Source: Sphingomonas metalli
Lineage (GTDB): Bacteria; Pseudomonadota; Alphaproteobacteria; Sphingomonadales; Sphingomonadaceae
NCBI RefSeq assembly: GCF_014641735.1
Contig: NZ_BMIH01000006.1
Span: 38,196-102,195 of the forward strand
DNA: 64,000 nucleotides
Reading direction: 5' to 3'
Positions 39,633-47,582 of this stretch are shown here, piece after piece. Each line of letters starts with the position of its first letter. Position 1 is the first letter of the stretch. The translations under genes and the position numbers were made by a program. The notes under the pieces were generated by a model that worked only from the letters and a program-made list of their open reading frames with translations, was not told where the DNA came from and made no database searches.

Positions 39633-40039
39633 AGGCAGCTCAGCAACATGGTCAGGTCGGCGCGCGCTTCGTGCTGCGCGCTCCAGAAGCCGTAGCGCTT
39701 GAGGTCAGGCAGGCTGAACGGTCCTACCCCGTGGCCGACGAGGACAGGAAGCTTGGTCGAGACGAGCGCCACGATCATGGTGATGACAAGCGGGATCGCC
39801 GCCGCCCTCGTGAACAGCCCGAGGACGATGAGCGCGCCGCAGACGGTCTCCACAACGCCGACGAACGGCCCTAGTGCCTCGGGCCAGGGTATGCCGATCT
39901 TGGCGAACCGGCCCGCTCCCAGGATGGCGGGGAAGATCAGCTTCTGGATGCCTTCGGGGAAGAATACGGCGAGCCCGACCGCCAGCCGGATCAGGATCGT
40001 CCAGGGGCTCGCATCGCTGTTGACCACCCGCCGGAGCAT
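39548..40039 (-). CDS. DoxX-family membrane protein
   Basis: 163 residues, four membrane helices. WTILIRLAVGLAVFFPEGIQKLIFP, FAKIGIPWPE and GVVETVCGALIVLGLFTR are typical of DoxX/YphA proteins, associated with redox stress. Six bp past the hemerythrin-like gene's stop (reading leftward) and co-directional, so likely one operon. Its 3' end overlaps the end of the gene above. Confidence 0.88.
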   Translation of the reverse strand: MLRRVVNSDASPWTILIRLAVGLAVFFPEGIQKLIFPAILGAGRFAKIGIPWPEALGPFVGVVETVCGALIVLGLFTRAAAIPLVITMIVALVSTKLPVLVGHGVGPFSLPDLKRYGFWSAQHEARADLTMLLSCLYVFIVGSGRWSIDALLDRGATGDDRPR

Positions 40040-40044
40040 GACGC

Positions 40045-40785
40045 TCAGGCCGTCGCCGGGGGCGGGGCCGCGGTGAAGCGGGCGAGGTCGGCAAGCCCGA
40101 GCGCGCCTTCGATGTTCGTGACCTTGTCGAGCGCCATGTCGAAGCCGTCGCCCCCGAACTGCTTGCGCTCGATCTCCTCGAACTGCTCGCCCAGCTCCTT
40201 GTATTGCTTGCCGAGCGCCTTCTTGAACGAAGGGAACACGATCGTGTCCTCCCGCGCGGCATGGGCCTCATACATGCGCGAAAAGCCCGTCATCGCCTTC
40301 GCCAACCCCTCGGCCTGTCCGGTCGCGATACTGCCGCCCTTGGTCTGGTCGATGATGTAGTCGGTGAGCTGTCGGCCGCGCTCGTGCTGGGCGACCAGCA
40401 GGTCGGGATAGCGCGCCGCGTCGCCCCCCGCCTTGCGGACGGCCGGGAAGACATGGCCCTCCTCCAGCAGCTTCTCGTGATATTGCTCGCCGAACGTCCT
40501 GAACAGCGTTGCCGCCCGATTGAGTGCGGCCGCATCCACCTTTGCCGATGAAGCGACCAGCGGCGCGGCTTCGCGATAGACGATCAGGATGCGGCGCAGC
40601 ACGCCATGCTCGCGCATCAGGTCTTCGTTGGCGGCAACCTCCTGCTCCTCACCGCCTTCCTTCTCGTCCTTGTCATCGCCTTCACGCGAGCACGCGGTCG
40701 CAACCAGCAGGGTGGGTACGACCAGGCCGACCGTCGCCAGCAGCGCGCGGCGGTTGACGTTCGGATCGTCCGCGGGTGAAGCCAT
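40045..40785 (-). CDS. Tat-exported hemerythrin-domain lipoprotein
   Basis: 246 residues from the ATG at 40785. N-terminus has NRRALLATVG (twin arginine) and a lipobox VATAC at ~29-33, so export folded and lipidation are likely. Acidic linker (DDKDEKEGGEEQE), then a hemerythrin four-helix bundle: LMREHGVLRR, EQYHEKLLEEGHVFP, VAQHERGRQ and YEAHAAREDTIVFP supply His/Glu di-iron ligands. Di-iron centres bind O2 or NO or protect from oxidants. Divergent from padR across the palindrome at 40852. Confidence 0.88.
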   Translation of the reverse strand: MASPADDPNVNRRALLATVGLVVPTLLVATACSREGDDKDEKEGGEEQEVAANEDLMREHGVLRRILIVYREAAPLVASSAKVDAAALNRAATLFRTFGEQYHEKLLEEGHVFPAVRKAGGDAARYPDLLVAQHERGRQLTDYIIDQTKGGSIATGQAEGLAKAMTGFSRMYEAHAAREDTIVFPSFKKALGKQYKELGEQFEEIERKQFGGDGFDMALDKVTNIEGALGLADLARFTAAPPPATA

Positions 40786-40851
40786 GATCCATCTCCTGCC
40801 GGCCGGGCGCCCAGGGCGACAACGGGGCATTTTAGGAAACCGACCGGCTCA

Positions 40852-40868
40852 CTATCGGTTCCCGATAG
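40852..40868. promoter_or_regulatory. Probable PadR operator
   Basis: CTATCGG-TTC-CCGATAG, perfect 7-bp arms, midway between the divergent hemerythrin and padR genes. On the minus strand it also contains GGAAC followed 16 bases on by GGTT, one mismatch from an EcfG promoter. Confidence 0.7.
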
Positions 40869-40904
40869 CGAAAGCCGTTCCTATAGTTTCGGGGATGCCG
40901 GATA

Positions 40905-41234
40905 ATGGACCACCGCGAACTGCTGTCGGGCTTCGTGCGGCTGCACATCCTGCTCCACGCCGCCGACGCGCCGATCTACGGCCAATGGATAACCGAGGAG
41001 CTGGCGCGCCACGGCTACCGGCTTTCCGCCGGCACGCTCTACCCCATGCTGCAAGGGATGGAAAAGAAGGGCTACCTCTCCTCGCACACGGAGCGCCACG
41101 GCCGAGCGGTCCGCAAGCTCTACGTCGCGACCGACCTCGGTCGCGAAGCGCTCGCGCTCGTTCGCGACAAGGCGCGCGAGCTTTTTGGCGAACTGGTCGA
41201 GGGGCACGGGCGTGAACGCATCCCGAAAGGCTGA
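40905..41234 (+). CDS. PadR-family transcriptional regulator
   Basis: 109 residues, short form. Winged helix: LHILLHAADAPIYGQWITEELARHGYRLSAGTLYPMLQGMEKKGYLSS with the PadR signature S-x-GTLYPxLxxME, and basic wing THTERHGRAVRKLY. C-terminal dimer helix. Overlaps chrA by 23 bases, so it probably controls the transporter and, through the palindromes, itself and its neighbours. Confidence 0.92.
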   Translation: MDHRELLSGFVRLHILLHAADAPIYGQWITEELARHGYRLSAGTLYPMLQGMEKKGYLSSHTERHGRAVRKLYVATDLGREALALVRDKARELFGELVEGHGRERIPKG

Positions 41235-42411
41235 GCTTATCGGGACCCCGGGGGAGGTCTTCGGCGCTTTTCTGAAACTCGGCATCACCTCGTTCGGAGG
41301 ACCGATCGCGCATCTCGGCTATTTCCGCGACGAGCTGGTGATCCGACGACGCTGGGTGAACGAGCCGGCCTATGCCGAGCTGGTCGCGCTGTGTCAGTTC
41401 CTGCCCGGTCCCGCGTCGAGCCAGGTCGGGTTTTCGCTCGGCCTGGCGCGCGCCGGGCCGCTCGGCGCGCTGGCCGCCTGGGTCGCGTTCACGCTTCCCT
41501 CGACCGTGCTGATGCTCGTACTCGCGCTCGTCTCCGCGCAAGTCGACGGTCCGGTCGCGGGCGCCGTATTCCACGCCCTCAAGCTCGTCGCGGTGGTAAT
41601 CGTCGCGCAAGCGGTCTGGGGCATGGCGCGCAGTCTCACGCCCGACCTGCGCCGGGTGCTGATCGCCGTCGCCGCCGGGCTGATAACGGGGGTGATGGGG
41701 GGTGCGTTGGGGCAGGTTGCCGCCATCCTGCTCGGCGCGGGGGCGGGGGTCGTCGCCTGCCGCCACCTCCCGATCGCGCCCGGCGATTGGGCACCGATCA
41801 CGGTCCGACGCCGGGTCGGCGCGATGTGTCTCATCTTTTTCGCACTGCTGCTCGTGATGCTGCCGCCCATCGCAGGGGCGCTGGGCTGGCGCGAACTGCG
41901 GCTGTTCGACCTGTTCTACCGCGCGGGCGCGCTGGTGTTCGGCGGCGGCCATGTCGTCCTGCCGCTGCTGCACGCCACGTTGGTGCCGATCGGCTGGATC
42001 GACGACGGTCGCTTCCTCGCCGGTTATGGCGCGGCCCAGGCGCTGCCGGGGCCGCTGTTCACAATCTCCGCCTATCTCGGGGCGTTCGCGGGCAAAGGCG
42101 TCGGCGGGGCCGTTGTAGCATTAGTCGGAATATTCCTGCCAGGGTTCCTGATCCTGGTCGGTGTGCTGCCCTTCTGGACGGCGCTGCGCCGGAACGCGCT
42201 GGTTCGCGCCGCGATCGCTGGCGTTAATGCGGCTGTGGTCGGCATTCTGGCGCTCGCGCTCTATGATCCGCTATGGACGAGCAGCGTCCGGTCCTGGCGC
42301 GATACGCTGCTAGTCGTGGTCGCATTAATCGCGTTGCTGCGGTGGCGCCTCCCGCCGCTTGCAATCGTCACCGGGATGGTGGGGGGGGCGCTCGGCCTGC
42401 TAGCTCTCTGA
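41212..42411 (+). CDS. chrA: Chromate transporter ChrA, two-domain
   Basis: 399 residues from the GTG at 41212 with GAGGGG upstream (an ATG at 41185 is less likely). Domain 1: FLKLGITSFGGPIAHLGYFRDE, then LCQFLPGPASSQVGFSLG; domain 2: LVFGGGHVVLPLL and GYGAAQALPGPLFTISAYLGA, both CHR halves with FGG and PGP motifs. Exports chromate or related anions. Full-length LCHR type; PadR in place of the usual ChrB regulator. Confidence 0.93.
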   Translation: MNASRKAELIGTPGEVFGAFLKLGITSFGGPIAHLGYFRDELVIRRRWVNEPAYAELVALCQFLPGPASSQVGFSLGLARAGPLGALAAWVAFTLPSTVLMLVLALVSAQVDGPVAGAVFHALKLVAVVIVAQAVWGMARSLTPDLRRVLIAVAAGLITGVMGGALGQVAAILLGAGAGVVACRHLPIAPGDWAPITVRRRVGAMCLIFFALLLVMLPPIAGALGWRELRLFDLFYRAGALVFGGGHVVLPLLHATLVPIGWIDDGRFLAGYGAAQALPGPLFTISAYLGAFAGKGVGGAVVALVGIFLPGFLILVGVLPFWTALRRNALVRAAIAGVNAAVVGILALALYDPLWTSSVRSWRDTLLVVVALIALLRWRLPPLAIVTGMVGGALGLLAL

Positions 42412-42529
42412 CGTCGGTCCCGCATCGGCTCCTGCGGGAGTTGTAGGCGGCAAGACTGCCGTGGCGGCGGCCTAGCCCACATCCACAGGACACCGGCAGC
42501 AACTGGAGTTCACGCCGGTGCCAGTGCCG

Positions 42530-43207
42530 TCATGTCGCCCGCGCCGATTCTCCGTCGATCTGCTGGACCGCGCTGACGAAGGCGAACAGCTTCTGCGGGT
42601 CGAGATGACCGCCCGTCCGGACGCCGGAGCACAGGTCGACCCCATAAGGGCGGACCTGCCTGATCCCTCCCGCAACATTCGCGGCGGTCAGGCCCCCGGC
42701 AAGAAACACCGGTTTTTCGGTCGCCCGCACGTGAGCGGCGCTGACCGCCCAGTCATGCGCGCGGCCGGTTCCGCCCAGCCTCGCCACCGGGGCGTTGGGC
42801 CTGCCCGAGTCGAGCAGGAAAGCATGAACGCAAGGCTCATAGGCCGGGATTAGCTGTAGCGCGTCCGGCCCTTCGACGTGGATGACCTGGAGGTGGCGGT
42901 CGTGCGGCTCCAGCGCCGCCAGCTTCCGCGACTCCGCGGGATCGATGTGCGACACGATCTGGACCGCTGACGGAGCGGTCGCGCGGACATGGGCGGAGAT
43001 GGCGTCCGCGGTCGTCTCGGATGTCAGCAGGAAGGTGGCTACCGGCGGTGGCACGAGCGCCGTCACCTCTGCGATCGCCCTGTCGGAGATCGGACCGGGG
43101 CCAGAGGGCATGCGCGCCACCAGCCCCAGCGCATCAGCCCCCGCCGCGATCGCGATTTGCGCTTCATTCGGGGAGGCGATGCAGCAAACCTTGATCCGCG
43201 TTCTCAT
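42530..43207 (-). CDS. Stand-alone TrpF-like (phosphoribosylanthranilate isomerase fold) protein
   Basis: 225 residues from the ATG at 43207. TIM barrel with the TrpF features: general-base cysteine in RIKVCCIAS (normally KxCGI; here CCIA), general-acid Asp in AFLLDSG, and phosphate loops FLAGGLTAANV and GVDLCSGVRT. No other trp genes are near, and the CGI to CCI change plus VPPPVATFLLTSE insertion set it apart. It may be a TrpF paralogue with another Amadori-type substrate. A truncated paralogue is at 63272-63994. Confidence 0.8.
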   Translation of the reverse strand: MRTRIKVCCIASPNEAQIAIAAGADALGLVARMPSGPGPISDRAIAEVTALVPPPVATFLLTSETTADAISAHVRATAPSAVQIVSHIDPAESRKLAALEPHDRHLQVIHVEGPDALQLIPAYEPCVHAFLLDSGRPNAPVARLGGTGRAHDWAVSAAHVRATEKPVFLAGGLTAANVAGGIRQVRPYGVDLCSGVRTGGHLDPQKLFAFVSAVQQIDGESARAT

Positions 43208-43291
43208 TGGAACGAGACATGCCGCCATGCCGCCATGCCGACGCGAGGGCAATGCGGTCCGTGCTGGTACCGTCGCGAGGTCGGGCATTCT

Positions 43292-44854
43292 CTATCGTGG
43301 CGCAAGGCTGATCGTAGCCGTGCCGCGCCCCCATACGGGCAGGTAAACGCCTTGCCCGGCCGCCTTCAGCTGGCCTGTGCGCACGTCCGTGATATGGGCG
43401 CGCACGACCACATTGCCGATCCGCTTCTCGTCGATCGCACGGGTGATCTTGCCGAACAGCTTGTCGAAATCCTTTTCAAAATTCTGGGTCAGTGCGGCGG
43501 ACACGGTGCTTGAAATGCCGGGGGCATTGGCGAGCTTCAGGAGCAGGCTTGTCCGCACCGAGTCGGTCACACCGGCGACGGTGAGATCGTCAAACGCGAC
43601 CCGGCGATCGTTGACGGCGTTGCGCGGCGTGGCGGTAAGCCAGATCGTGCCCCGCGATGGCTCCCCACCATCGGCCGCCGCGCTGAAGCGAAGCCCGACC
43701 GCGATCTTGCCGCCGGTCGTGCCGTAGATGGTCACCTGGTGAAACTGCGCTCGCACGGCACCGACACCCGGCACCTCGAAGGCGCGGCGGGAACGCTTCA
43801 CCAATGCCTTGGCGAGCACCGGCTCCAGCTGACGATAGTCGGCGATGACGGGTATGGCGAACAGGATGCGGCTGGGTCCGGGCTGCGTGCGCGTCATGTC
43901 GGGGAGCGGCTGGCGCTGCGGATCAGGGGGCCGATCGCCGACAAAGGTTTCCGTCCCCGCCGTCAGCCCCAGCGCCAAGGTCACCCGGTTGCGCGAGATG
44001 GTGTAGCCTCCGTAGCTTAATTGCCGAGGCGTGATCCGCATCCACACCGGCGGGTTCGCCCGGTTCAGTTGCACGGAGGAGAACGCCGCGCCCCAGACCT
44101 GCGCGACCTGCTCACGCAGCTGCAATTTGGCGAGCTCCTGCGGCAGCGTACGTTCCAGGCGCGCGACGACGCCGGCGAGCTTGGCGTCGGCCTTGCTGGT
44201 GAACTCGATGCGCTGGCCCAGGAAGTCGACGTGCGGCTCGTCGGTCCAGTCGTAGGCGATCGATACCGTGCCGCGCGGCGACCAGTCGCGGGCGATGTCG
44301 AGCCTGATCGCGGCCCGGACGCGGGCGTCCGCTTGCGCCGTCTCCCGGCTGAGTACGCCTCCCACGTCGCGAGCGCTGATCGCGGCGTGAAGCGGCATGG
44401 TGACAATGATCGTTTTCCCCGAGCCTTCCAGCACCAGCGGCCCTCGGACGACGGTGCCGGTGATGCGGCACTGGATGGCGGGCGTCTTTGTCTTCGCGAA
44501 GAGGATCTTGACCTTCTTCGGCGGGAGGCAGGTCTGCCCCGGCTTGTCGATCGACCAGAGGCGACGCGGAACCGCCCGTTCGAGGGTCGCCGCCAGCTTG
44601 CCCAGGTCCGCGACGATCGGCACGTCGATGGTGGAGGTCTGCGCGGGCACGCTGATCGTGTCCGTCGCTCGCGGAGGCGCCTCGCGAGGAGTTCGGTCGC
44701 AGCCACTAAGGCATGCGACGCAGAGCAGCCCGGATACGATCAAGACACTGGAGAGTTCGTCCCCGCGCAAGAGAGCCCCGGCAATCTGGCCTGCCGCTTC
44801 AGCTATCGCTCCAACCGGCCTGGAGAAGGTTGCCCGAGCCGTCGTGTTCTTCAT
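43292..44854 (-). CDS. DUF4403 lipoprotein
   Basis: 520 residues from the ATG at 44854; an in-frame TTG near the hydrophobic stretch would give a proper lipoprotein start. Lipobox LSGC within SGLLCVACLSGC at ~40-52, then two similar beta-rich halves typical of DUF4403 (STIDVPIVADLGKLAATLERAVP; ILFAIPVIADYRQLEPVLAKALV), resembling lipid-binding TULIP-like repeats. Likely outer-membrane-associated. Possibly co-transcribed with the TrpF-like gene 84 bp downstream. Confidence 0.82.
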   Translation of the reverse strand: MKNTTARATFSRPVGAIAEAAGQIAGALLRGDELSSVLIVSGLLCVACLSGCDRTPREAPPRATDTISVPAQTSTIDVPIVADLGKLAATLERAVPRRLWSIDKPGQTCLPPKKVKILFAKTKTPAIQCRITGTVVRGPLVLEGSGKTIIVTMPLHAAISARDVGGVLSRETAQADARVRAAIRLDIARDWSPRGTVSIAYDWTDEPHVDFLGQRIEFTSKADAKLAGVVARLERTLPQELAKLQLREQVAQVWGAAFSSVQLNRANPPVWMRITPRQLSYGGYTISRNRVTLALGLTAGTETFVGDRPPDPQRQPLPDMTRTQPGPSRILFAIPVIADYRQLEPVLAKALVKRSRRAFEVPGVGAVRAQFHQVTIYGTTGGKIAVGLRFSAAADGGEPSRGTIWLTATPRNAVNDRRVAFDDLTVAGVTDSVRTSLLLKLANAPGISSTVSAALTQNFEKDFDKLFGKITRAIDEKRIGNVVVRAHITDVRTGQLKAAGQGVYLPVWGRGTATISLAPR

Positions 44855-44921
44855 CGCCGCGCATCTCCAGCCGTCCGAGCGGCGTCCCATCCGATAGGTT
44901 TACCAGACGAGTTTCGTAAAA

Positions 44922-44947
44922 GGGAACCGTTCCGTTTCCTTATCGTT
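44922..44947 (+). promoter_or_regulatory. EcfG-type promoter for the DUF4142 gene
   Basis: GGAAC (44922-44926), 17-base spacer, CGTT (44944-44947), 50 bp before the ATG. Perfect match to the alphaproteobacterial general stress consensus. Confidence 0.8.
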
Positions 44948-44996
44948 CGACCCGTTGATCTCGGTCAGTGCCCGACAACACCAACGGAGGACCTCA

Positions 44997-45566
44997 ATGA
45001 AGACCGCGATAGTTGCTGCGCTGCTCACCCTGGCGCCGGTACCAGTGTTGGCGCAGGCCGTTTCGCCCGCCACTTCGGGAACGATGACCAGCGCCGACGT
45101 CGGCGTCTCGCCGATTGCGAGCCAGAGCGGGCCCAATTACGTGCTCGCGGCGGCCGACGCCAACCTTTACCAGATCAAGGCCGCGCAGCTCGCCGCGACG
45201 CGCGCGCAGCGGGACGACGTCAAGGCCTATGCGAAGCGCGTGCTGGCTGAGACGCAGAGCAGCCACAAGGCGCTGTTGGCAGCGCTGAAGAATGATCAGC
45301 GCACAATCAAGGCGCCGTCCGCGAACCTGTCCGCAGACCGCGCTGCCCTGCTCAAGCTGCTCCAAAAGGCTCCCAGGAGCGCCTTCGACAATCTGTATCT
45401 GACCCAGTCGGCGCAGGTCCAGCAGGCCGCATGGGCGGTGAACAAGGGCTACGCGCAGGACGGGACCGACCCCGCGCTGCAGCAGGTCGCCGGCACCGCG
45501 GTTCCGATGCTGGAGAACGAGCTCACCACCGGCAAGTCTCTCACTCCCTCCGGACTTGCAGGCTAA
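44997..45566 (+). CDS. DUF4142 secreted protein
   Basis: 189 residues with GGAGG 6 bases before the ATG. Signal peptide to about residue 20 (...APVPVLA-Q). DUF4142 ferritin-like helical domain: NYVLAAADANLYQIKAAQLAATRAQRDDVKAYAKRVL with the later SSHKALLAAL; H in QSSHKAL. Periplasmic, implicated in stress in other bacteria. Driven by an EcfG promoter. Its stop overlaps that of the convergent marR gene by three bases. Confidence 0.87.
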   Translation: MKTAIVAALLTLAPVPVLAQAVSPATSGTMTSADVGVSPIASQSGPNYVLAAADANLYQIKAAQLAATRAQRDDVKAYAKRVLAETQSSHKALLAALKNDQRTIKAPSANLSADRAALLKLLQKAPRSAFDNLYLTQSAQVQQAAWAVNKGYAQDGTDPALQQVAGTAVPMLENELTTGKSLTPSGLAG

Positions 45567-46117
45567 GGTGACCCTTGTCGGACCAGGCTGCTACTCCCGT
45601 CGGCCTGGTCCGACACCCTTGTTCTCATGGCGGCCCGGAGTCGGCTGAACTGGTCGCGGGCTTCGCCGTTCATGAGGTGCTGCATCAGGATCCAGTAGCC
45701 TGTCACCGCAGTCTCACCGGCTTCGTGGTACGCCCTGGCCATGTTGCGCTTCAGGTCGTCGAACAGGTTCGCTTCGAGTTTCTGCCCTTCAGGTGTGAGT
45801 GCCAGAAGACGTCGGCGCCTGTCCTGCGTTCCCGGTCGGGCAACGATCAGTCCCCGCTCGATCAGGTCCTTCATTACACGACCGAGCGACTGTTTGGTGA
45901 CCCCGAGAATTTTCAGCAGGTCGCTTACCGACAGGTCAGAGTATCTGCCGACGAAATACAACAGCCGATGGTGCGCCCGTCCCAGACCACGCGCCGCAAG
46001 TTCGGCATCCGCATGGGCAAGGTGAGATCGGCGAGCGAAGAACAGAAGGTCCATTCCGCCTCTGATCGCGTCATCCCGCAGGTACTGGGCAGGCGGGGGC
46101 CGCAGCGGCATCGTCAT
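45563..46117 (-). CDS. MarR-family regulator of the adjacent pump
   Basis: 184 residues (MTM, 46117 or 46111). wHTH: LLYFVGRYSDLSVSDLLKILGVTKQSLGRVMKDLIERGLIVARPGTQDRRRRLLALTPEGQ, with the GxxDRRRRLLxLT wing motif. Last gene of the leftward emrA-emrB-nodT-marR cluster, 43 bp after nodT. The C-terminal ~15 codons lie in a large palindrome (45577-45614), so the tail may be incidental. Confidence 0.92.
   Translation of the reverse strand: MTMPLRPPPAQYLRDDAIRGGMDLLFFARRSHLAHADAELAARGLGRAHHRLLYFVGRYSDLSVSDLLKILGVTKQSLGRVMKDLIERGLIVARPGTQDRRRRLLALTPEGQKLEANLFDDLKRNMARAYHEAGETAVTGYWILMQHLMNGEARDQFSRLRAAMRTRVSDQADGSSSLVRQGSP
45577..45614 (+). terminator. Large stem-loop at the DUF4142/marR junction
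   Basis: GTCGGACCAGGC (45577-45588) and GCCTGGTCCGAC (45603-45614): perfect 12-bp arms, 14-base loop, 11 bp past the DUF4142 stop and inside the marR 3' end. Likely terminator of the plus-strand gene. Confidence 0.7.
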
Positions 46118-46160
46118 GCGTGTCGTGTCCTGTGACGGACTGAGCGCCAGCTTCTCACCA

Positions 46161-47582
46161 CTATTCCCATCCCAACCCGATGGATTTCTGCAAGGCGATG
46201 AAGGCGCGATCAAGCTCGCCGGTCGCCTCCAGCACCGACTGATCGGCCGCAAGGGCCGCGCGCTCCGCATCCAGGGATGTTGTCAACGGTACGGCGCCGC
46301 GACTGAAGCGCTGCGCCGCATACGCCGCGGACTGCCTCGCTCCATTGCGGCTCTGGACGCTGGAGGCGAGGTTCTTCCGCTGGTTGCCGAAGCGCGTCAG
46401 GCTGGTCTCCGCGTCCGACAGGGCCGACAGGACCGCCTTGCGGTACTGCGCTTCCGCCTCGTCCCGGTCGGCCCGCGCCTGCTCCACCCGCGCCCGATTG
46501 CGGCCGAAATCGAGGAAGCTCCAGTTGATGCGCGGGAGCAGCAGGCTGGAGACGTTGTCGGGATCAACCACGTCGCCGATGTCGGGACCGCCGAGGCCGA
46601 CGATCCCCATGATGCTGACCGATGGAAACTGCCGGGCGACGTTGACGCCGATCTGCGCGTTCGATGCCGCCAGCTGCCGCTCGGCGGCGCGGATGTCTGG
46701 GCGGCGCCGCAGCATGGCGGCGGGATCGCCGATCGGAACCGCTGCCGGGATTGTCGGAATGGGGGCGGGCGCGGAGAGCGCCGCGTCGTGTGCGCCCGGC
46801 TCGTCGCCGGTGAGCAGGGCCAACTGGTCCAGCGTGGTCGCGATCTGTCCCTCGAGCGGCAACAGTTCGGCCTCCGTGCGGGTCAGCTCGGTCTGGAGCC
46901 GGACCACCTCGTCGCGCGACGATGCCCCGCGCTGCTCGCGCTGTTGCAGCAGGGCGAGTGATCGCTGCTGAAGCTGCGCGGAGCGGCGGGCCAGGATCAG
47001 GCGCTGCTGGAGTTCGCGCAAGGTCACATAATTCTGGGCCACCTCCGCCGAGAGACGAACCTGCGCATCAGCTCTATTGGCTTCGGCCGCCTGAGCCTGG
47101 GCCTCGGCACCTTCGGCGGCGCGGCGCCGTCCGCCGAACAGATCGATCTCCCACGACGCATCAAGGCCGGCATTGTAGAATTCGGCCCTGATACGATCGG
47201 ATTGCTCGCCCTGCGTCGGCAGCGCGAGCGAGCCTGCGGGAAGATCGGCGACGATCGCAGTGCCCGACGCCGATACGGTGGGAAGCTGGTTCGCGCGCTG
47301 TTCGCGCAAGCTGGCGCGCGCCTTGCGGATGCGCGCCTCCGCGATCGCCACGTCGGGATTTGAGGCAAGCGCGCGGTCGATCAGCGTCGTGAGCTGCGCG
47401 TCGCCCATGCCTTCCCACCAGCGTGCGACAGGGGGCTGCGGTACCGTGACTGCCTGATCTGCGCGGCGAAATGTCGACCCGGGACGCTCGCCGCTCGCGA
47501 CGCCCGGCGGGCCTTCATAGTTGGGTCCGACGACGCAGCCGGTCAGGAGGGCGGGCAGAATGGTCCAGCTAAGTCGCTTCAT
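46161..47582 (-). CDS. NodT-family outer-membrane efflux lipoprotein (pump 1)
   Basis: 473 residues. Signal with lipobox LLTGC at ~13-17, then ARWWEGMGDAQLTTLIDRALASNPDVAIAEARIRKARA, typical of TolC-like OEP repeats, and a second repeat with RRPDIRAAERQLAASNAQIGV. Forms the trimeric outer-membrane duct. ATGA overlap with the MFS gene. Confidence 0.93.
   Translation of the reverse strand: MKRLSWTILPALLTGCVVGPNYEGPPGVASGERPGSTFRRADQAVTVPQPPVARWWEGMGDAQLTTLIDRALASNPDVAIAEARIRKARASLREQRANQLPTVSASGTAIVADLPAGSLALPTQGEQSDRIRAEFYNAGLDASWEIDLFGGRRRAAEGAEAQAQAAEANRADAQVRLSAEVAQNYVTLRELQQRLILARRSAQLQQRSLALLQQREQRGASSRDEVVRLQTELTRTEAELLPLEGQIATTLDQLALLTGDEPGAHDAALSAPAPIPTIPAAVPIGDPAAMLRRRPDIRAAERQLAASNAQIGVNVARQFPSVSIMGIVGLGGPDIGDVVDPDNVSSLLLPRINWSFLDFGRNRARVEQARADRDEAEAQYRKAVLSALSDAETSLTRFGNQRKNLASSVQSRNGARQSAAYAAQRFSRGAVPLTTSLDAERAALAADQSVLEATGELDRAFIALQKSIGLGWE

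Noticed and set aside
42530..43207. TrpF-like gene as part of a tryptophan operon
   Set aside because: No trpA, trpB, trpC, trpD or trpE in the window and the active-site motif is altered.
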